A stretch of 32,808 bases of DNA from an uncultured Candidatus Saccharibacteria bacterium. GTDB taxonomy: Bacteria; Patescibacteriota; Saccharimonadia; Saccharimonadales; Saccharimonadaceae. The notes under the pieces are model-generated. The model ran no database searches. It was not told where the DNA came from and worked only from the letters and a program-made list of their open reading frames with translations. Location of the stretch: NCBI GenBank assembly GCA_938045445.1, contig CALIMM010000002.1, positions 1-32,808 on the forward strand, in the 5' to 3' direction. Numbering within the stretch: the stretch's first letter is position 1; each line of letters begins with the position of its first letter. The position numbers and the translations under genes were made by a program. Shown piece after piece: positions 1 through 8,136 of this stretch.

Positions 1-132
1 TCTATCTTTACCTATATCTCCCTATACATCTATATACCTATATATCCAACCATATCGATTTCTCTCCTATTATATATATAAATATATAAAAAGAAGAGAA
101 AAAGAACCCACACTAACAGAGAAAAACAGGGT

Positions 133-164
133 AACTATAGTACAAATCGATTTGTACTATAGTT
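133..164. repeat. Perfect 32-bp palindrome
   Basis: Two 16-nt arms (AACTATAGTACAAATC and its exact reverse complement) meet with no spacer around the central ATCGAT. It lies downstream of the atpD terminator in an AT-rich, purine-rich stretch with no gene (1-209). It could be a dimeric regulator's operator for a gene left of the window, a cruciform or hairpin site, or a terminator-like fold. Nothing adjacent decides which. Confidence 0.7.
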
Positions 165-201
165 GGGAGGAGGGAGGAAAGGAAATGAGGGGAGGATAGG
201 C

Positions 202-248
202 AAAGAAAACAGCAGCCAACACGGAGAGAATATCTCGGTTGGCTGCTG
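202..248 (-). terminator. Rho-independent terminator of the atp operon
   Basis: An 11-bp perfect stem (CAGCAGCCAAC at 210-220, GTTGGCTGCTG at 238-248) is followed on the minus strand by TTTTCTTT. It sits 25 nt after the atpD stop codon, so the operon ends here and no atpC follows in the same transcript. Confidence 0.85.
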
Positions 249-272
249 CCGTGCAAGCATGTGCAGAGCGTG

Positions 273-1652
273 CTAGTCTTGCTTCTCGCTCAGTGGCACT
301 GGCGACATGTAGAACCAGTTCTCTGGCTTGTCGTCGTACTTGCCACTCAGGATATCCTTGGCATCGCGGATGGTGTCAGCAAGCTTGAAGTAGCTGCCAG
401 GGTTGCCGGTAAATTGCTCGGCAACGTGGAATGGCTGCGCCAAGAAGCGCTGCAAGCGGCGGGCTCGGGCAACGATCTGCTTCTGATCGTCGCTCAGCTC
501 TTCCATGCCCAAGATGGCAATGATGTCCTGCAGCTCCTTGTACTGCTGTAAGACGCGCTGCACTTCGCGGGCCACCTGATAGTGCTCCTCGCCAACCACC
601 TCTGGGTCGAGCGAGTTCGAGCTCGAGTCGAGCACGTCCACTGCTGGATAGATACCAATCTCTGTCAGGGCACGGTTCATCACGATGGTAGCATCAAGGT
701 GAGCAAAAGTAGTAGCCGGCGCTGGGTCGGTCAGGTCGTCGGCTGGCACATAGACTGCCTGAACAGAGGTAATCGAGCCCTTCTTGGTACTGGTGATGCG
801 CTCTTGTAGAGCACCCATCTCCTGTTGCAGGTTTGGCTGGTAGCCCACCGCACTTGGCAAACGGCCGAGCAGAGCAGACACCTCAGCACCAGCCTGCGTA
901 AAGCGGAAGATATTGTCGACGAAGAGCAGCACATCCTTACCTTCATCACGGAAGGCTTCGGCCATTGCTAGGCCAGCCAGTGCTACCCGCAAACGCGCCC
1001 CCGGTGGTTCGTTCATCTGGCCAAAGACAAGCGATGTCTTATCCAACACGCCAGCATCCTTCATCTCGTGGTAGAGGTCGTTACCCTCGCGGGTACGCTC
1101 ACCTACACCAGCAAAGACAGAGTTACCACTATGGAATTTGGCGATGTTGTTGATCAGCTCCTGAATGAGCACGGTCTTACCCACGCCAGCACCAGCGAAG
1201 AGCCCCGCCTTACCGCCCTTGGTAAGTGGCGCAATGAGGTCGATCACCTTGATACCGGTCTCAAGGATCTCGGTCTTGTTGGACTGCTCAGTGAGAGCAG
1301 GGGGCTCAGCATGGATGGGCGCACGCTGCGCATCATCAGCCACCGGCTCGCCATCGATCGGCTCACCCACCACATTAAACATCCGCCCTTGCGTTGCTTC
1401 GCCCACAGGCACACGGATCGGCGCACCAGTTGCAACCACCGGCTGACCACGCTTGAGGCCATCGGTCGATTGCAGGCTAATGGTTCGCACCGTTTGCTCG
1501 TCAAGGTGCTGCGCTACCTCAAGCGTCAGCGTCTGGCCATCATGCTCGACGTGCAGGGCGTCGTAGATAGCTGGCAGCTCCACCTCGCGGTCGAACTCGA
1601 CATCCACCACCACACCCATGATCTGGATGATTTTTCCTTGGTTTTTACTCAT
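273..1652 (-). CDS. atpD: F1F0 ATP synthase subunit beta
   Basis: Catalytic F1 subunit. Three copies alternate with alpha in the hexamer and convert ADP + Pi to ATP, driven by rotation of gamma. The 459-aa length is normal for the family. The P-loop AGAGVGKT is at residues 153-160, and the catalytic-base region GVGERTREG contains Glu185. The C-terminal region has MEELSDDQ in place of the canonical DELSEED, a normal variant. An AGGAG Shine-Dalgarno precedes ATG 1652. It is the last gene of the operon, separated from atpG by the inserted membrane-protein gene and followed directly by a terminator. Identification is secure. Confidence 0.98.
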   Translation of the reverse strand: MSKNQGKIIQIMGVVVDVEFDREVELPAIYDALHVEHDGQTLTLEVAQHLDEQTVRTISLQSTDGLKRGQPVVATGAPIRVPVGEATQGRMFNVVGEPIDGEPVADDAQRAPIHAEPPALTEQSNKTEILETGIKVIDLIAPLTKGGKAGLFAGAGVGKTVLIQELINNIAKFHSGNSVFAGVGERTREGNDLYHEMKDAGVLDKTSLVFGQMNEPPGARLRVALAGLAMAEAFRDEGKDVLLFVDNIFRFTQAGAEVSALLGRLPSAVGYQPNLQQEMGALQERITSTKKGSITSVQAVYVPADDLTDPAPATTFAHLDATIVMNRALTEIGIYPAVDVLDSSSNSLDPEVVGEEHYQVAREVQRVLQQYKELQDIIAILGMEELSDDQKQIVARARRLQRFLAQPFHVAEQFTGNPGSYFKLADTIRDAKDILSGKYDDKPENWFYMSPVPLSEKQD

Positions 1653-1679
1653 TCGTTTCTCCTCTCGATCATTTCTTCA

Positions 1680-2192
1680 TTATACTTTCTTTGCTTGCAG
1701 ATTGTTCTGGCTGCCTGGCTTTTTGGTATGATACCTCTGTCTATAGCGCATACCATCACGAGCTGCAACGCCACAGTAAGCTAGCAACACCACAATTGGC
1801 ACATATGGCAAGAGACTACTGACGACTGGCAGCTCGGCAAACGCCATAATAGGCTGAGCCGGCCAGGCAAGGCGGGCCACATCATTGGCCTGGGCCTCCA
1901 CACCATGCACAGCAAAGGAGGCAAGAAAGCCTGCAACATACGAGCCAAGCCCCGCACAAATGATAACCAGCAGGCCAGTCGTAACACCCACAAAGCTTGT
2001 GCCGTGCCGCCGGCCATACCGCCAGTACCACAGCCCACCGAGAGCAAACGGCAACATAAGCGCAAGGCCAAGAAGCAGCCCCTCGCCATGGCTAGCAGAC
2101 AGCATCTGAGCACCACCCACAAGAAGCAACACCGCACACACGAGCGCATACATGGCAAGTGCAGCCATCACAATACGCCCGTAGTGTTTCAT
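1680..2192 (-). CDS. Membrane protein inserted between atpG and atpD
   Basis: A 170-aa hydrophobic protein with about four predicted membrane segments (roughly residues 8-30, 38-56, 68-92 and 122-142) and a basic C-terminal tail. I do not recognise the family. Its ATG overlaps the atpG stop codon by 4 nt (ATGA), so it is probably translationally coupled to gamma and made with the ATP synthase. It is not a gamma, epsilon or AtpI homologue by any motif I can see. Location suggests an accessory, assembly or lineage-specific membrane factor for the enzyme; this is inference from position only. Overlapping reading frames on the plus strand here are shadows. Confidence 0.85.
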   Translation of the reverse strand: MKHYGRIVMAALAMYALVCAVLLLVGGAQMLSASHGEGLLLGLALMLPFALGGLWYWRYGRRHGTSFVGVTTGLLVIICAGLGSYVAGFLASFAVHGVEAQANDVARLAWPAQPIMAFAELPVVSSLLPYVPIVVLLAYCGVAARDGMRYRQRYHTKKPGSQNNLQAKKV

Positions 2193-3076
2193 CCCATTGC
2201 CTCCACACCGGCGCTAATCTCAGTCAGCTCTTGCGTGATGGCACCTTGGCGCTGTTTGTTCATCTCGAGTGTTAGGTCATCGACAAGGCTGGTAGCGTTA
2301 TCGGTGGCATTCTTCATGGCAAGCATGCGCTGGCTGTGCTCACTCGCCCTGGCATCAAGCAGGGCTTGGTAGAGCCGGGCACTCACCATGCGCGCAGCGA
2401 TGGTGTCGAGTACTGCTTGCGGGTTTGGCTCGAAGAGTGCTTCATCATCTGGGATTGCCTCATCGTCATCCACCGCATCGAGCTGCTCGGCATCAAGGCC
2501 AGCGGGCAAGAGGTGGATCGTATCAGGGTGCTGTGTCATACTGCTATAAAAGCGGGTAAATACAACGTCGACCGCATCGACCTGCTTGCTCACAAACATA
2601 TCGTGCGCGGTGTCGAGAATTGCTCGGAAAGCTGGCCCAGTTGGGCGATCTGGCACATCCTCATACACCCCAACCACCTGCGTGTCTTTAAGGCGAGCAA
2701 CAAACTGTGCCGCCTTGCGCCCCACCGCAATGGTAGTGTTATCAATCCCGGCTGCATCGTCATCGCGCAGGAGCTGGACATAGCGCTTCAGGACATTGCT
2801 GTTGTAGGCACCAGCCAGTCCTTTATCGGCAGCGATAACGATGATCAAGCGGCGCTTGACTGCACGCTGAGCAAACAGTGGGTGATCGTCGGTCGCACCC
2901 TGGCGCGAGAGGTAGCGCAAGAGGCCACGTGCTGCTGTGGTATACGGCGCAGTGGTGCGGCTTGCATCTTGGGCGCGGCGCATCTTGCTCGCTGCCACCA
3001 TCTGCATTGCCTTGGTGATCTGCTTGGTACTCTTAACCGAGCGAATCCGTGCTTTGAGCTGTTGCGTATTGGGCAT
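2189..3076 (-). CDS. atpG: F1F0 ATP synthase subunit gamma
   Basis: Central rotor stalk of F1. The N-terminal helix has the family signature (LKARIRSVKSTKQITKAMQM, then VAASKMRRAQ). The C-terminus has the matching coiled-coil helix (ARASEHSQRMLAMKNATDNA, then TSLVDDLTLEMNKQRQGAIT). These two helices pair to form the shaft. Length is 295 aa, close to the usual ~290. ATG 3076 follows atpA by 15 nt with GGAGG just upstream. The stop overlaps the start of the next gene by 4 nt. Secure. Confidence 0.97.
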   Translation of the reverse strand: MPNTQQLKARIRSVKSTKQITKAMQMVAASKMRRAQDASRTTAPYTTAARGLLRYLSRQGATDDHPLFAQRAVKRRLIIVIAADKGLAGAYNSNVLKRYVQLLRDDDAAGIDNTTIAVGRKAAQFVARLKDTQVVGVYEDVPDRPTGPAFRAILDTAHDMFVSKQVDAVDVVFTRFYSSMTQHPDTIHLLPAGLDAEQLDAVDDDEAIPDDEALFEPNPQAVLDTIAARMVSARLYQALLDARASEHSQRMLAMKNATDNATSLVDDLTLEMNKQRQGAITQELTEISAGVEAMG

Positions 3077-3091
3077 AGCGACCTCCGTTGC

Positions 3092-4627
3092 TTACTCCGC
3101 AAATTCCTTGGCAATTTCGCCCGCGGTTGATTCTATCAAGTGGGTGAGTTTCTCATCAGCTCCGAACTTCTGGTCACCCTTGTTGAGGGTGCGCATTTGT
3201 TCCTTAGCCTCGGCCCAGAGACGGCTCAGCAGAGCATCTTGCGCGGCTTTGATCTTCGTGGCTGGCACGGTATCAAAGTAGCCTTGGCTCACCGCCACAA
3301 TACTTACTACCTGCTCCCAAACACTCATTGGCTGGTACTGTGGCTGCTTGAGGAGCTCTGTCAGGCGCTGACCACGGCCAATCTGTGCCTTGGTCTCAGC
3401 ATCAAGGTCGCTTCCAAACTGAGCAAAGCTTGCCAACTCGCGGAACTGACTCAACCCAAGCTTGAGGTTACCGCTAACACTCTTGAGCGCCTTGGTCTGC
3501 GCGGCACCACCAACACGCGACACCGAGAGACCAGCACTAATGGCTGGGCGAATACCTTGGTAGAAGAGATCTGTCTCCATAAAGATCTGCCCGTCGGTGA
3601 TGGAAATTACGTTGGTGGGGATGTAAGCGGAAATATCGCCCGCTTGGGTCTCGATGATTGGCAAGGCAGTGAGCGAACCTGCTCCAAGCTCATCACTCAG
3701 CTTAGCGCTGCGCTCGAGTAGGCGGCTATGCAAATAGAACACATCACCTGGGAAGGCCTCACGCCCTGGTGGGCGACGCAAGAGCAAGCTCATCTGGCGG
3801 TAAGCGACAGCGTGCTTAGTCAGGTCGTCGTAGATCATCAACGCGTGGCCGCCATTGTCGCGGAAGTACTCACCCATGGCGGTACCAGCGTATGGCGCGA
3901 GATAGAGCAGGGAAGCTGGGTCGCTTGGGCTGGTTGCCACCACGATGGTCTGATCCATCACACCTTCTTCTTTGAGGCGCTCGACCAAGCGAGCAATCTT
4001 GCTCAGCTTCTGCCCAACGGCAACGTAGACATTCACCACGCCAGTCTTTTGACGGGCTTGGTTGATCATCGTGTCGAGTGCGATTGCCGTCTTACCGGTC
4101 TGGCGATCACCAATGATGAGCTCGCGCTGGCCACGGCCAATCGGGAACATCGCATCGATGCTCATAATACCGGTCATCAGTGGTTCGTGCACGCTCTTGC
4201 GACCCATCACGCCGATCGCCTCGCGCTCTACCAAGCCACGCTGCGTCGTGGTGATGGCTGGGCCACCATCAAGCGGCTCACCAAGCGGGTTCACCACGCG
4301 GCCAAGCAGCTCCTTGCCAACTGGCACACTCAGCACCTCGCCCTTGAGCTTGACGCGGTCGCCAGCAGCTACCCCTTGGTCGCTGCCAAGCAGCACAGCA
4401 CCAATTTCATCTTCCATCAGGTTGAGCGCAAATGCCTCAACGACACCTGTTTTGGTCTCAATTTCGAGCACCTCGCTATAGCCAGCGTGGCGCAAGCCAT
4501 GTACCCAGGCCACACCATCACCCACTCGGGTCACGATACCGACCTGCTCTAGTCCTTCAGAGGCTTCCAGGCCTGCGATCGCTTGCCGCAAGCTCTCGGA
4601 CAACTCTGTAACCGTTGTTTCAGCCAT
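3092..4627 (-). CDS. atpA: F1F0 ATP synthase subunit alpha
   Basis: Non-catalytic nucleotide-binding F1 subunit, 511 aa. The P-loop GDRQTGKT is at residues 173-180. Downstream are the alpha signature PAISAGLSVSRVGGAAQ, which supplies the arginine that reaches the catalytic site, and the helical C-terminal domain. ATG 4627 has an AAGAGGAA Shine-Dalgarno. It lies 12 nt after atpH, in the normal H-A-G order. No unusual substitutions were noticed. Confidence 0.98.
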   Translation of the reverse strand: MAETTVTELSESLRQAIAGLEASEGLEQVGIVTRVGDGVAWVHGLRHAGYSEVLEIETKTGVVEAFALNLMEDEIGAVLLGSDQGVAAGDRVKLKGEVLSVPVGKELLGRVVNPLGEPLDGGPAITTTQRGLVEREAIGVMGRKSVHEPLMTGIMSIDAMFPIGRGQRELIIGDRQTGKTAIALDTMINQARQKTGVVNVYVAVGQKLSKIARLVERLKEEGVMDQTIVVATSPSDPASLLYLAPYAGTAMGEYFRDNGGHALMIYDDLTKHAVAYRQMSLLLRRPPGREAFPGDVFYLHSRLLERSAKLSDELGAGSLTALPIIETQAGDISAYIPTNVISITDGQIFMETDLFYQGIRPAISAGLSVSRVGGAAQTKALKSVSGNLKLGLSQFRELASFAQFGSDLDAETKAQIGRGQRLTELLKQPQYQPMSVWEQVVSIVAVSQGYFDTVPATKIKAAQDALLSRLWAEAKEQMRTLNKGDQKFGADEKLTHLIESTAGEIAKEFAE

Positions 4628-4639
4628 GTATAATTCCTC

Positions 4640-5050
4640 TTATTTCGTGCCCGCAAGGGCGGTTAGTTTGTGTTGGATAGTGCCATCGTAGTGCTGGCCC
4701 GGCAGAGCAATCTTCACGCCACCAATTACTGATGGGTCAACCACTTGGCGGAGCTGCACCGATGTGACTGGCGCAATGCCACTCTGCTCAGCTAGCGCCG
4801 TGACCTCTGTCTTGAGCCGCTTTTGCAAAGCAGCCGACAGTGCATGTGCCGTCGTGACCTCAGCGACAACGATACCACGCTCAGCTAGCGCTTCCTCAAT
4901 CGTTGCTGCCACGACGTCAACATCGCGCGTTGCACGGGTGTCAATAAGATAGGCGGCAACTTGACGCAGTAAGGCAGGCACCTCAGCACCAGCAGCAATC
5001 TGCTCAGCAACATACGCAGCGAGGCGACGGCGCGAAAAACCGGCCGCCAT
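4640..5050 (-). CDS. atpH: F1F0 ATP synthase subunit delta (short)
   Basis: Peripheral-stalk subunit that ties the b subunits to the top of the alpha/beta hexamer. At 136 aa it is clearly shorter than the typical ~175-180 aa. The conserved C-terminal segment is present (VTSVQLRQVVDPSVIGGVKI, about residues 95-115), so the shortening affects the N-terminal helical domain. ATG 5050 overlaps the last base of atpF, implying translational coupling. Gene order makes the assignment firm despite the length. Confidence 0.92.
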   Translation of the reverse strand: MAAGFSRRRLAAYVAEQIAAGAEVPALLRQVAAYLIDTRATRDVDVVAATIEEALAERGIVVAEVTTAHALSAALQKRLKTEVTALAEQSGIAPVTSVQLRQVVDPSVIGGVKIALPGQHYDGTIQHKLTALAGTK

Positions 5051-5598
5051 CAGCGCTGCTCCTTGTCAAGCTTAGTCAGATGCTTCTCGATCAGCTGGCG
5101 ATCCTTCGACGCATCGACAGTCTCGACCGTCACTGCACGCGTTGCCTCAACGACCATGTCGACCATCTCGCGGCGCAGTGCCCGCTTGGCCTCGGCTAGC
5201 TCTGTCTGCGTTTGGGTGCGCGCCGATTCTAAGATGCGCTCGGCCTGCGTGTGGGCGTCGTCCTTGGCGTCGTTCACCATGCTGGCTGCCTCAGTCTTGG
5301 CAGCAGTCACAATTTCTTGCGACTCGTGGCGGGCTTTCTTGAGCATTGCAGCAGTGCGCTCCTCGGTCTCGTCAGCCGCCTTTTGCGCTTTTTCAGCTGC
5401 TTTGAGGCCATCGCGAATCTTCGCATCGCGCTGATCGAGCATGTCGAGTAGCGGTGGATAGACCCACTTCTTCAAGACCAAGAGCAGCACCACAAATGCC
5501 ACCATTTGCAGGACAAACAGCTGCCAATCAAGACCAAGCGACGAGAACAAATCGCCACCACCCGCCTCTGTCGATGCAAAATAGTGCAGGGTATTCAC
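5050..5598 (-). CDS. atpF: F1F0 ATP synthase subunit b
   Basis: Peripheral stalk, 182 aa. One N-terminal membrane helix (about residues 24-44, LQMVAFVVLLLVLKKWVYPP) is followed by a long charged helix rich in Ala, Glu, Lys and Arg (about 50-175) that forms the dimeric stator. Only one b gene is present, so a b2 homodimer is expected. It sits 13 nt after atpE and is fused end-to-start with atpH. Confidence 0.95.
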   Translation of the reverse strand: MNTLHYFASTEAGGGDLFSSLGLDWQLFVLQMVAFVVLLLVLKKWVYPPLLDMLDQRDAKIRDGLKAAEKAQKAADETEERTAAMLKKARHESQEIVTAAKTEAASMVNDAKDDAHTQAERILESARTQTQTELAEAKRALRREMVDMVVEATRAVTVETVDASKDRQLIEKHLTKLDKEQR

Positions 5599-5611
5599 GA
5601 GTGCGAACTCC

Positions 5612-5824
5612 TTACATCACCTTGCCGACGATCGCGGCCACAAAACCAATGATAGCCAAAGCATCGATGAACGAGATACCAAGGATCATCATGGTGCGTA
5701 GGTCGTTAATCTTCTCTGGGTTGCGGCCAGCCGCCTTCATGGCGTTGGCACCAATCCAACCACACCCGATCGCAGCAAACGCTGCTGGAATAGCATACGC
5801 CAGGGTAAATGCGATGTCTTTCAT
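5612..5824 (-). CDS. atpE: F1F0 ATP synthase subunit c
   Basis: Proteolipid of the rotor ring, 70 aa. Two membrane helices (about 5-27 and 45-68) are joined by the polar loop GRNPEKIND. The ion-carrying carboxylate in helix 2 is Asp54 (GISFIDALAIIGF) rather than the more common Glu. The Na+-coordinating Gln/Ser/Thr pattern of Na+-specific rings is not evident, so proton coupling is more likely; this is an inference. ATG 5824 has a GGAG-type Shine-Dalgarno. Confidence 0.96.
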   Translation of the reverse strand: MKDIAFTLAYAIPAAFAAIGCGWIGANAMKAAGRNPEKINDLRTMMILGISFIDALAIIGFVAAIVGKVM

Positions 5825-5856
5825 AATTATTTCTCCTTATTTAGTTATTACCAATG

Positions 5857-6687
5857 TTATTTTGCTCCTTCGGCCACGAGGTTCGCGTCTGAAGAAGTCG
5901 AGGTGCTTGCGTGCGTATCTTTTTCCTCATCACCGCCGTGATGCGCCAATCCGAGTGAAATAAACACGGTTGAAAGCATAAAGAAGATATAGGCCTGAAT
6001 GCCACCAATGAATAGCTCAAAGAGATAGAACGGCTGCAATACCGCTGGCATTGCCACCTGAGTGAGGTAAGCGATCATCGCGATCAAAATCTCACCGGCG
6101 AGCACATTACCAAACAGACGGAAGGACAGGCTCAGTAAGCGCGAGAACTCTGCCACAATCTCGAGAATCCCGACAAAGGACATGATCGGATCGCGCAAGG
6201 GGTTCACAAAATACCGCTTGAGGTTACCGATAAAGCCAAGCTCGCGTGCTGCATACACCTGTGCCATAACGATCGTAACGGCCGCGAGGGCGAAGGTCAT
6301 GTTAAGATCGGCATTTTGGCCACGGAACAGTGGTGTATGGCCAACCATCACTGGCCCAACAACCGGCAACAGCCCCAGCCAATATTGCGCGGCGATAAAG
6401 AAAAACATTGTAATAACAAGGGGGGCAACGCGCCGCGTCCATTTCTTGCTGGGGATGACCTGCCCAACGGTATTGTACAGCCCCTCAAAGCACCAGACAG
6501 TCAAGCGAGTCGCAAAGTTCGCCTTCTTCTTACCCAGCACCGCTGCCCGCGTGCGAAACATCAGCCAGGCTAAGAGGACAAGGCCCAATAGACCAACGAG
6601 ATTGGCATTAGTAATTGGCCAGCCAGCGATCGAAAACACCTCGTCTGCCTTGACTGAGATGTGTGGCACTGCCGCAAAAAACATCAT
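5857..6687 (-). CDS. atpB: F1F0 ATP synthase subunit a
   Basis: Membrane stator that forms the proton half-channels, 276 aa with about five or six membrane segments. The essential arginine is Arg190 in LSLSFRLFGNVLAGE. The C-terminal helix pair with FELFIGGIQAYIFFMLSTVF is also canonical. The C-terminus carries a short Ser/Thr/Asp-rich tail. ATG 6687 overlaps the stop of the upstream gene (ATGA) and has GGGAGG ahead of it. Secure. Confidence 0.97.
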   Translation of the reverse strand: MMFFAAVPHISVKADEVFSIAGWPITNANLVGLLGLVLLAWLMFRTRAAVLGKKKANFATRLTVWCFEGLYNTVGQVIPSKKWTRRVAPLVITMFFFIAAQYWLGLLPVVGPVMVGHTPLFRGQNADLNMTFALAAVTIVMAQVYAARELGFIGNLKRYFVNPLRDPIMSFVGILEIVAEFSRLLSLSFRLFGNVLAGEILIAMIAYLTQVAMPAVLQPFYLFELFIGGIQAYIFFMLSTVFISLGLAHHGGDEEKDTHASTSTSSDANLVAEGAK

Positions 6688-6929
6688 GTGCGATGACCTC
6701 CCTTAATTTGGTGCGTGATGAGCCCCGCTGCAAGAGCGATGCCGACCACCAAGCCGGCAAACATCAGCCACGGCTTGGTTGCAAACTGCCGGTCTGCCCA
6801 GACTCCGAGCAAAAACAACCCAACAGTTGGTACCGCCATCCGCCAGGTTGTCCCAAGTGCAGCACGCCACAGCACACTAACCACTTGGCTACCGTGCGAG
6901 CGGGCATTCTCACGAGACTCCGTACTCAT
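6684..6929 (-). CDS. AtpI/AtpZ-like small membrane protein
   Basis: First gene of the atp operon: 81 aa with two membrane helices (about 29-47 and 55-74) flanked by charged residues. This matches position and size of AtpI/AtpZ family proteins, which assist c-ring assembly or ion handling. Sequence similarity is loose, so the name rests mainly on context. ATG 6929 lies 8 nt after a -10 box, predicting a leaderless message. A 4-nt overlap couples it to atpB. Confidence 0.75.
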   Translation of the reverse strand: MSTESRENARSHGSQVVSVLWRAALGTTWRMAVPTVGLFLLGVWADRQFATKPWLMFAGLVVGIALAAGLITHQIKGGHRT

Positions 6930-6937
6930 ATGGCCCT

Positions 6938-6966
6938 ATTGTACCAGGAGGCCCCGCAGACGTAAA
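6938..6966 (-). promoter_or_regulatory. atp operon promoter
   Basis: On the minus strand TTTACG (-35, 6961-6966) and TACAAT (-10, 6938-6943) are separated by exactly 17 nt. Only 8 nt separate the -10 from the ATG at 6929, so transcription is predicted to start at or beside the start codon. Confidence 0.75.
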
Positions 6967-7177
6967 GAGGGAAGCGGCGGTTGGGTATGAATCTCAAGGC
7001 ATTGGCTTCTCTTGGTATGCTAACCCTTTTCTTTACGTCTTGAACCGATGGAGCGCACGCATAGATCGTAATGATTTGGTGTGGAGTTACTGCTCTTTTC
7101 TATATTCCATTAACTTTTATAACCATTCCTTAAGCAGGATGCGTGTAAGACAACTGGCATCGCATTGCAAAGCCGCG

Positions 7178-7183
7178 TATACT
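7178..7183 (+). promoter_or_regulatory. -10 box TATACT, leaderless gene
   Basis: TATACT ends 6 nt before ATG 7190. No Shine-Dalgarno fits in the gap. The -35 region (TGGCAT at 7155-7160) is weak. Confidence 0.6.
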
Positions 7184-7189
7184 AGAGTT

Positions 7190-7396
7190 ATGCCACGCCG
7201 CAACAAAACACCCAAACACCAGCCCTACCGCCCACCGCGCAGCGAAGCAGCCAAAAAGCGCTACCCGAGCCGTGCAGCCGCCTTGCGCGCTATCACCGAG
7301 CTCCGCAAATACCAGCTGGATGTGCAGTTACGCGCGTATCAATCACCGCACGATGGTGGCTGGTATCTGACAAGCCAACACACTACAGAGGGTTAG
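7190..7396 (+). CDS. Small basic protein of unknown function
   Basis: A 68-aa protein with a basic, proline-rich N-terminus (MPRRNKTPKHQPYRPPRSEA) and a C-terminal part that looks like a folded domain (RYPSRAAALRAITELRKYQL then YQSPHDGGWYLTS). I do not recognise the family. The frame is open from 7040, but ATG 7190 is preferred because a -10 box sits just upstream and the preceding codons look non-coding. The DGGWYLTS ending and high charge are compatible with nucleic-acid binding, but no function is assigned. Confidence 0.7.
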   Translation: MPRRNKTPKHQPYRPPRSEAAKKRYPSRAAALRAITELRKYQLDVQLRAYQSPHDGGWYLTSQHTTEG

Positions 7397-7459
7397 CTTT
7401 CCCATCCTACTAGAACTACCACTGAAGATGCTTCGCGCCTTACCTTACGCCCAGTACGC

Positions 7460-7490
7460 TTGCCAACTCCATTACCGTCCATGCTATACT
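7460..7490 (+). promoter_or_regulatory. Promoter of the glutaredoxin-like gene
   Basis: TTGCCA (7460-7465) and TATACT (7485-7490, preceded by TG as ATGC) with a 19-nt spacer. It is followed by a short leader with a clear Shine-Dalgarno (AAAGGGG), in contrast to the leaderless genes nearby. Confidence 0.6.
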
Positions 7491-7513
7491 AACAAGAGCG
7501 AAAGGGGATAAGT

Positions 7514-7783
7514 ATGAATACAACACCATCAGTCATAGTATATAGCGCAGAGTGGTGCGCCTATTGCAAAACAGAGAAGCAATATCTCGACAAGCTTGGC
7601 GTGCACTACACTATCAAAGACATCGAGAAAACACCTGGCGCTGCGGACGAGCTCGCTGCCAAAACCGGCGGCAAAGCCCAAGGCATCCCAGTCACAGACA
7701 TTGCTGGTGAGATCGTCTATGGCTTCGACCGAGCTCGGATTGATGAGCTTCTCCAAGCAAAGGGGTTGCTGCCAGAGGCATAG
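7514..7783 (+). CDS. Glutaredoxin-like thiol-disulfide oxidoreductase
   Basis: An 89-aa single thioredoxin-fold domain. The redox motif is CAYC (Cys15-Cys18) after the first strand (SVIVYSAEWC). The cis-proline loop GIPVTD contains Pro59, and VYGFDRARIDELL resembles the glutathione/substrate-side helix. Likely role is reduction of disulfides in the cytoplasm. Whether it uses glutathione or a thioredoxin-type reductase cannot be told. It is monocistronic, with its own promoter, AAAGGGG Shine-Dalgarno and terminator. Confidence 0.9.
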   Translation: MNTTPSVIVYSAEWCAYCKTEKQYLDKLGVHYTIKDIEKTPGAADELAAKTGGKAQGIPVTDIAGEIVYGFDRARIDELLQAKGLLPEA

Positions 7784-7803
7784 CTTGGCTATGTATCACA
7801 GTC

Positions 7804-7836
7804 AACTCACTGCTCGGGAAGGGCAGTGAGTTTTAC
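7804..7836 (+). terminator. Terminator of the glutaredoxin-like gene
   Basis: A 10-bp stem AACTCACTGC (7804-7813) / GCAGTGAGTT (7823-7832) is followed by TTT. Confidence 0.75.
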
Positions 7837-7839
7837 TAT

Positions 7840-8136
7840 TGGCTGCTCACATACGAGGGAAATGGAGAGGTATAGGTAGTATACATATATTGTTCATGCT
7901 TTTTTATTTGACTCAATAAGGGGTTCCTAGGCAGTCATACTTGTTACTAATTTATCGTTTTTAAACAGGTGTTGCTATGTTTTGTTCTTGCTTGTAGTTA
8001 CTCGTCATTTAATACTGATACTTAAAAATATATTGACTAAATATGAGACCTTTCACTCACATCGCTATTTTGTGCATATATAAGCCTCTCGTACTAGCAA
8101 TCAGTAGAGGTTGTACCTCTCGCAGCCATGCCCTGC
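7840..8136. other. AT-rich intergenic region, no gene seen
   Basis: About 300 nt of AT-rich sequence between convergent genes. The only clear structure is a 6-bp hairpin AGAGGT/ACCTCT with a 3-nt loop at 8106-8120, close to the stop of the minus-strand gene, without a U-run. No ORF with coding character is visible. Confidence 0.6.

Noticed and set aside
1..120. AT-rich tract at the left edge as a replication origin or CRISPR leader
   Set aside because: No DnaA-box cluster, no direct repeats with spacers and no cas genes are visible.
1068..1784. Long plus-strand frames opposite atpD, atpA and atpG
   Set aside because: They are antisense shadows of strongly conserved genes with no ribosome sites.
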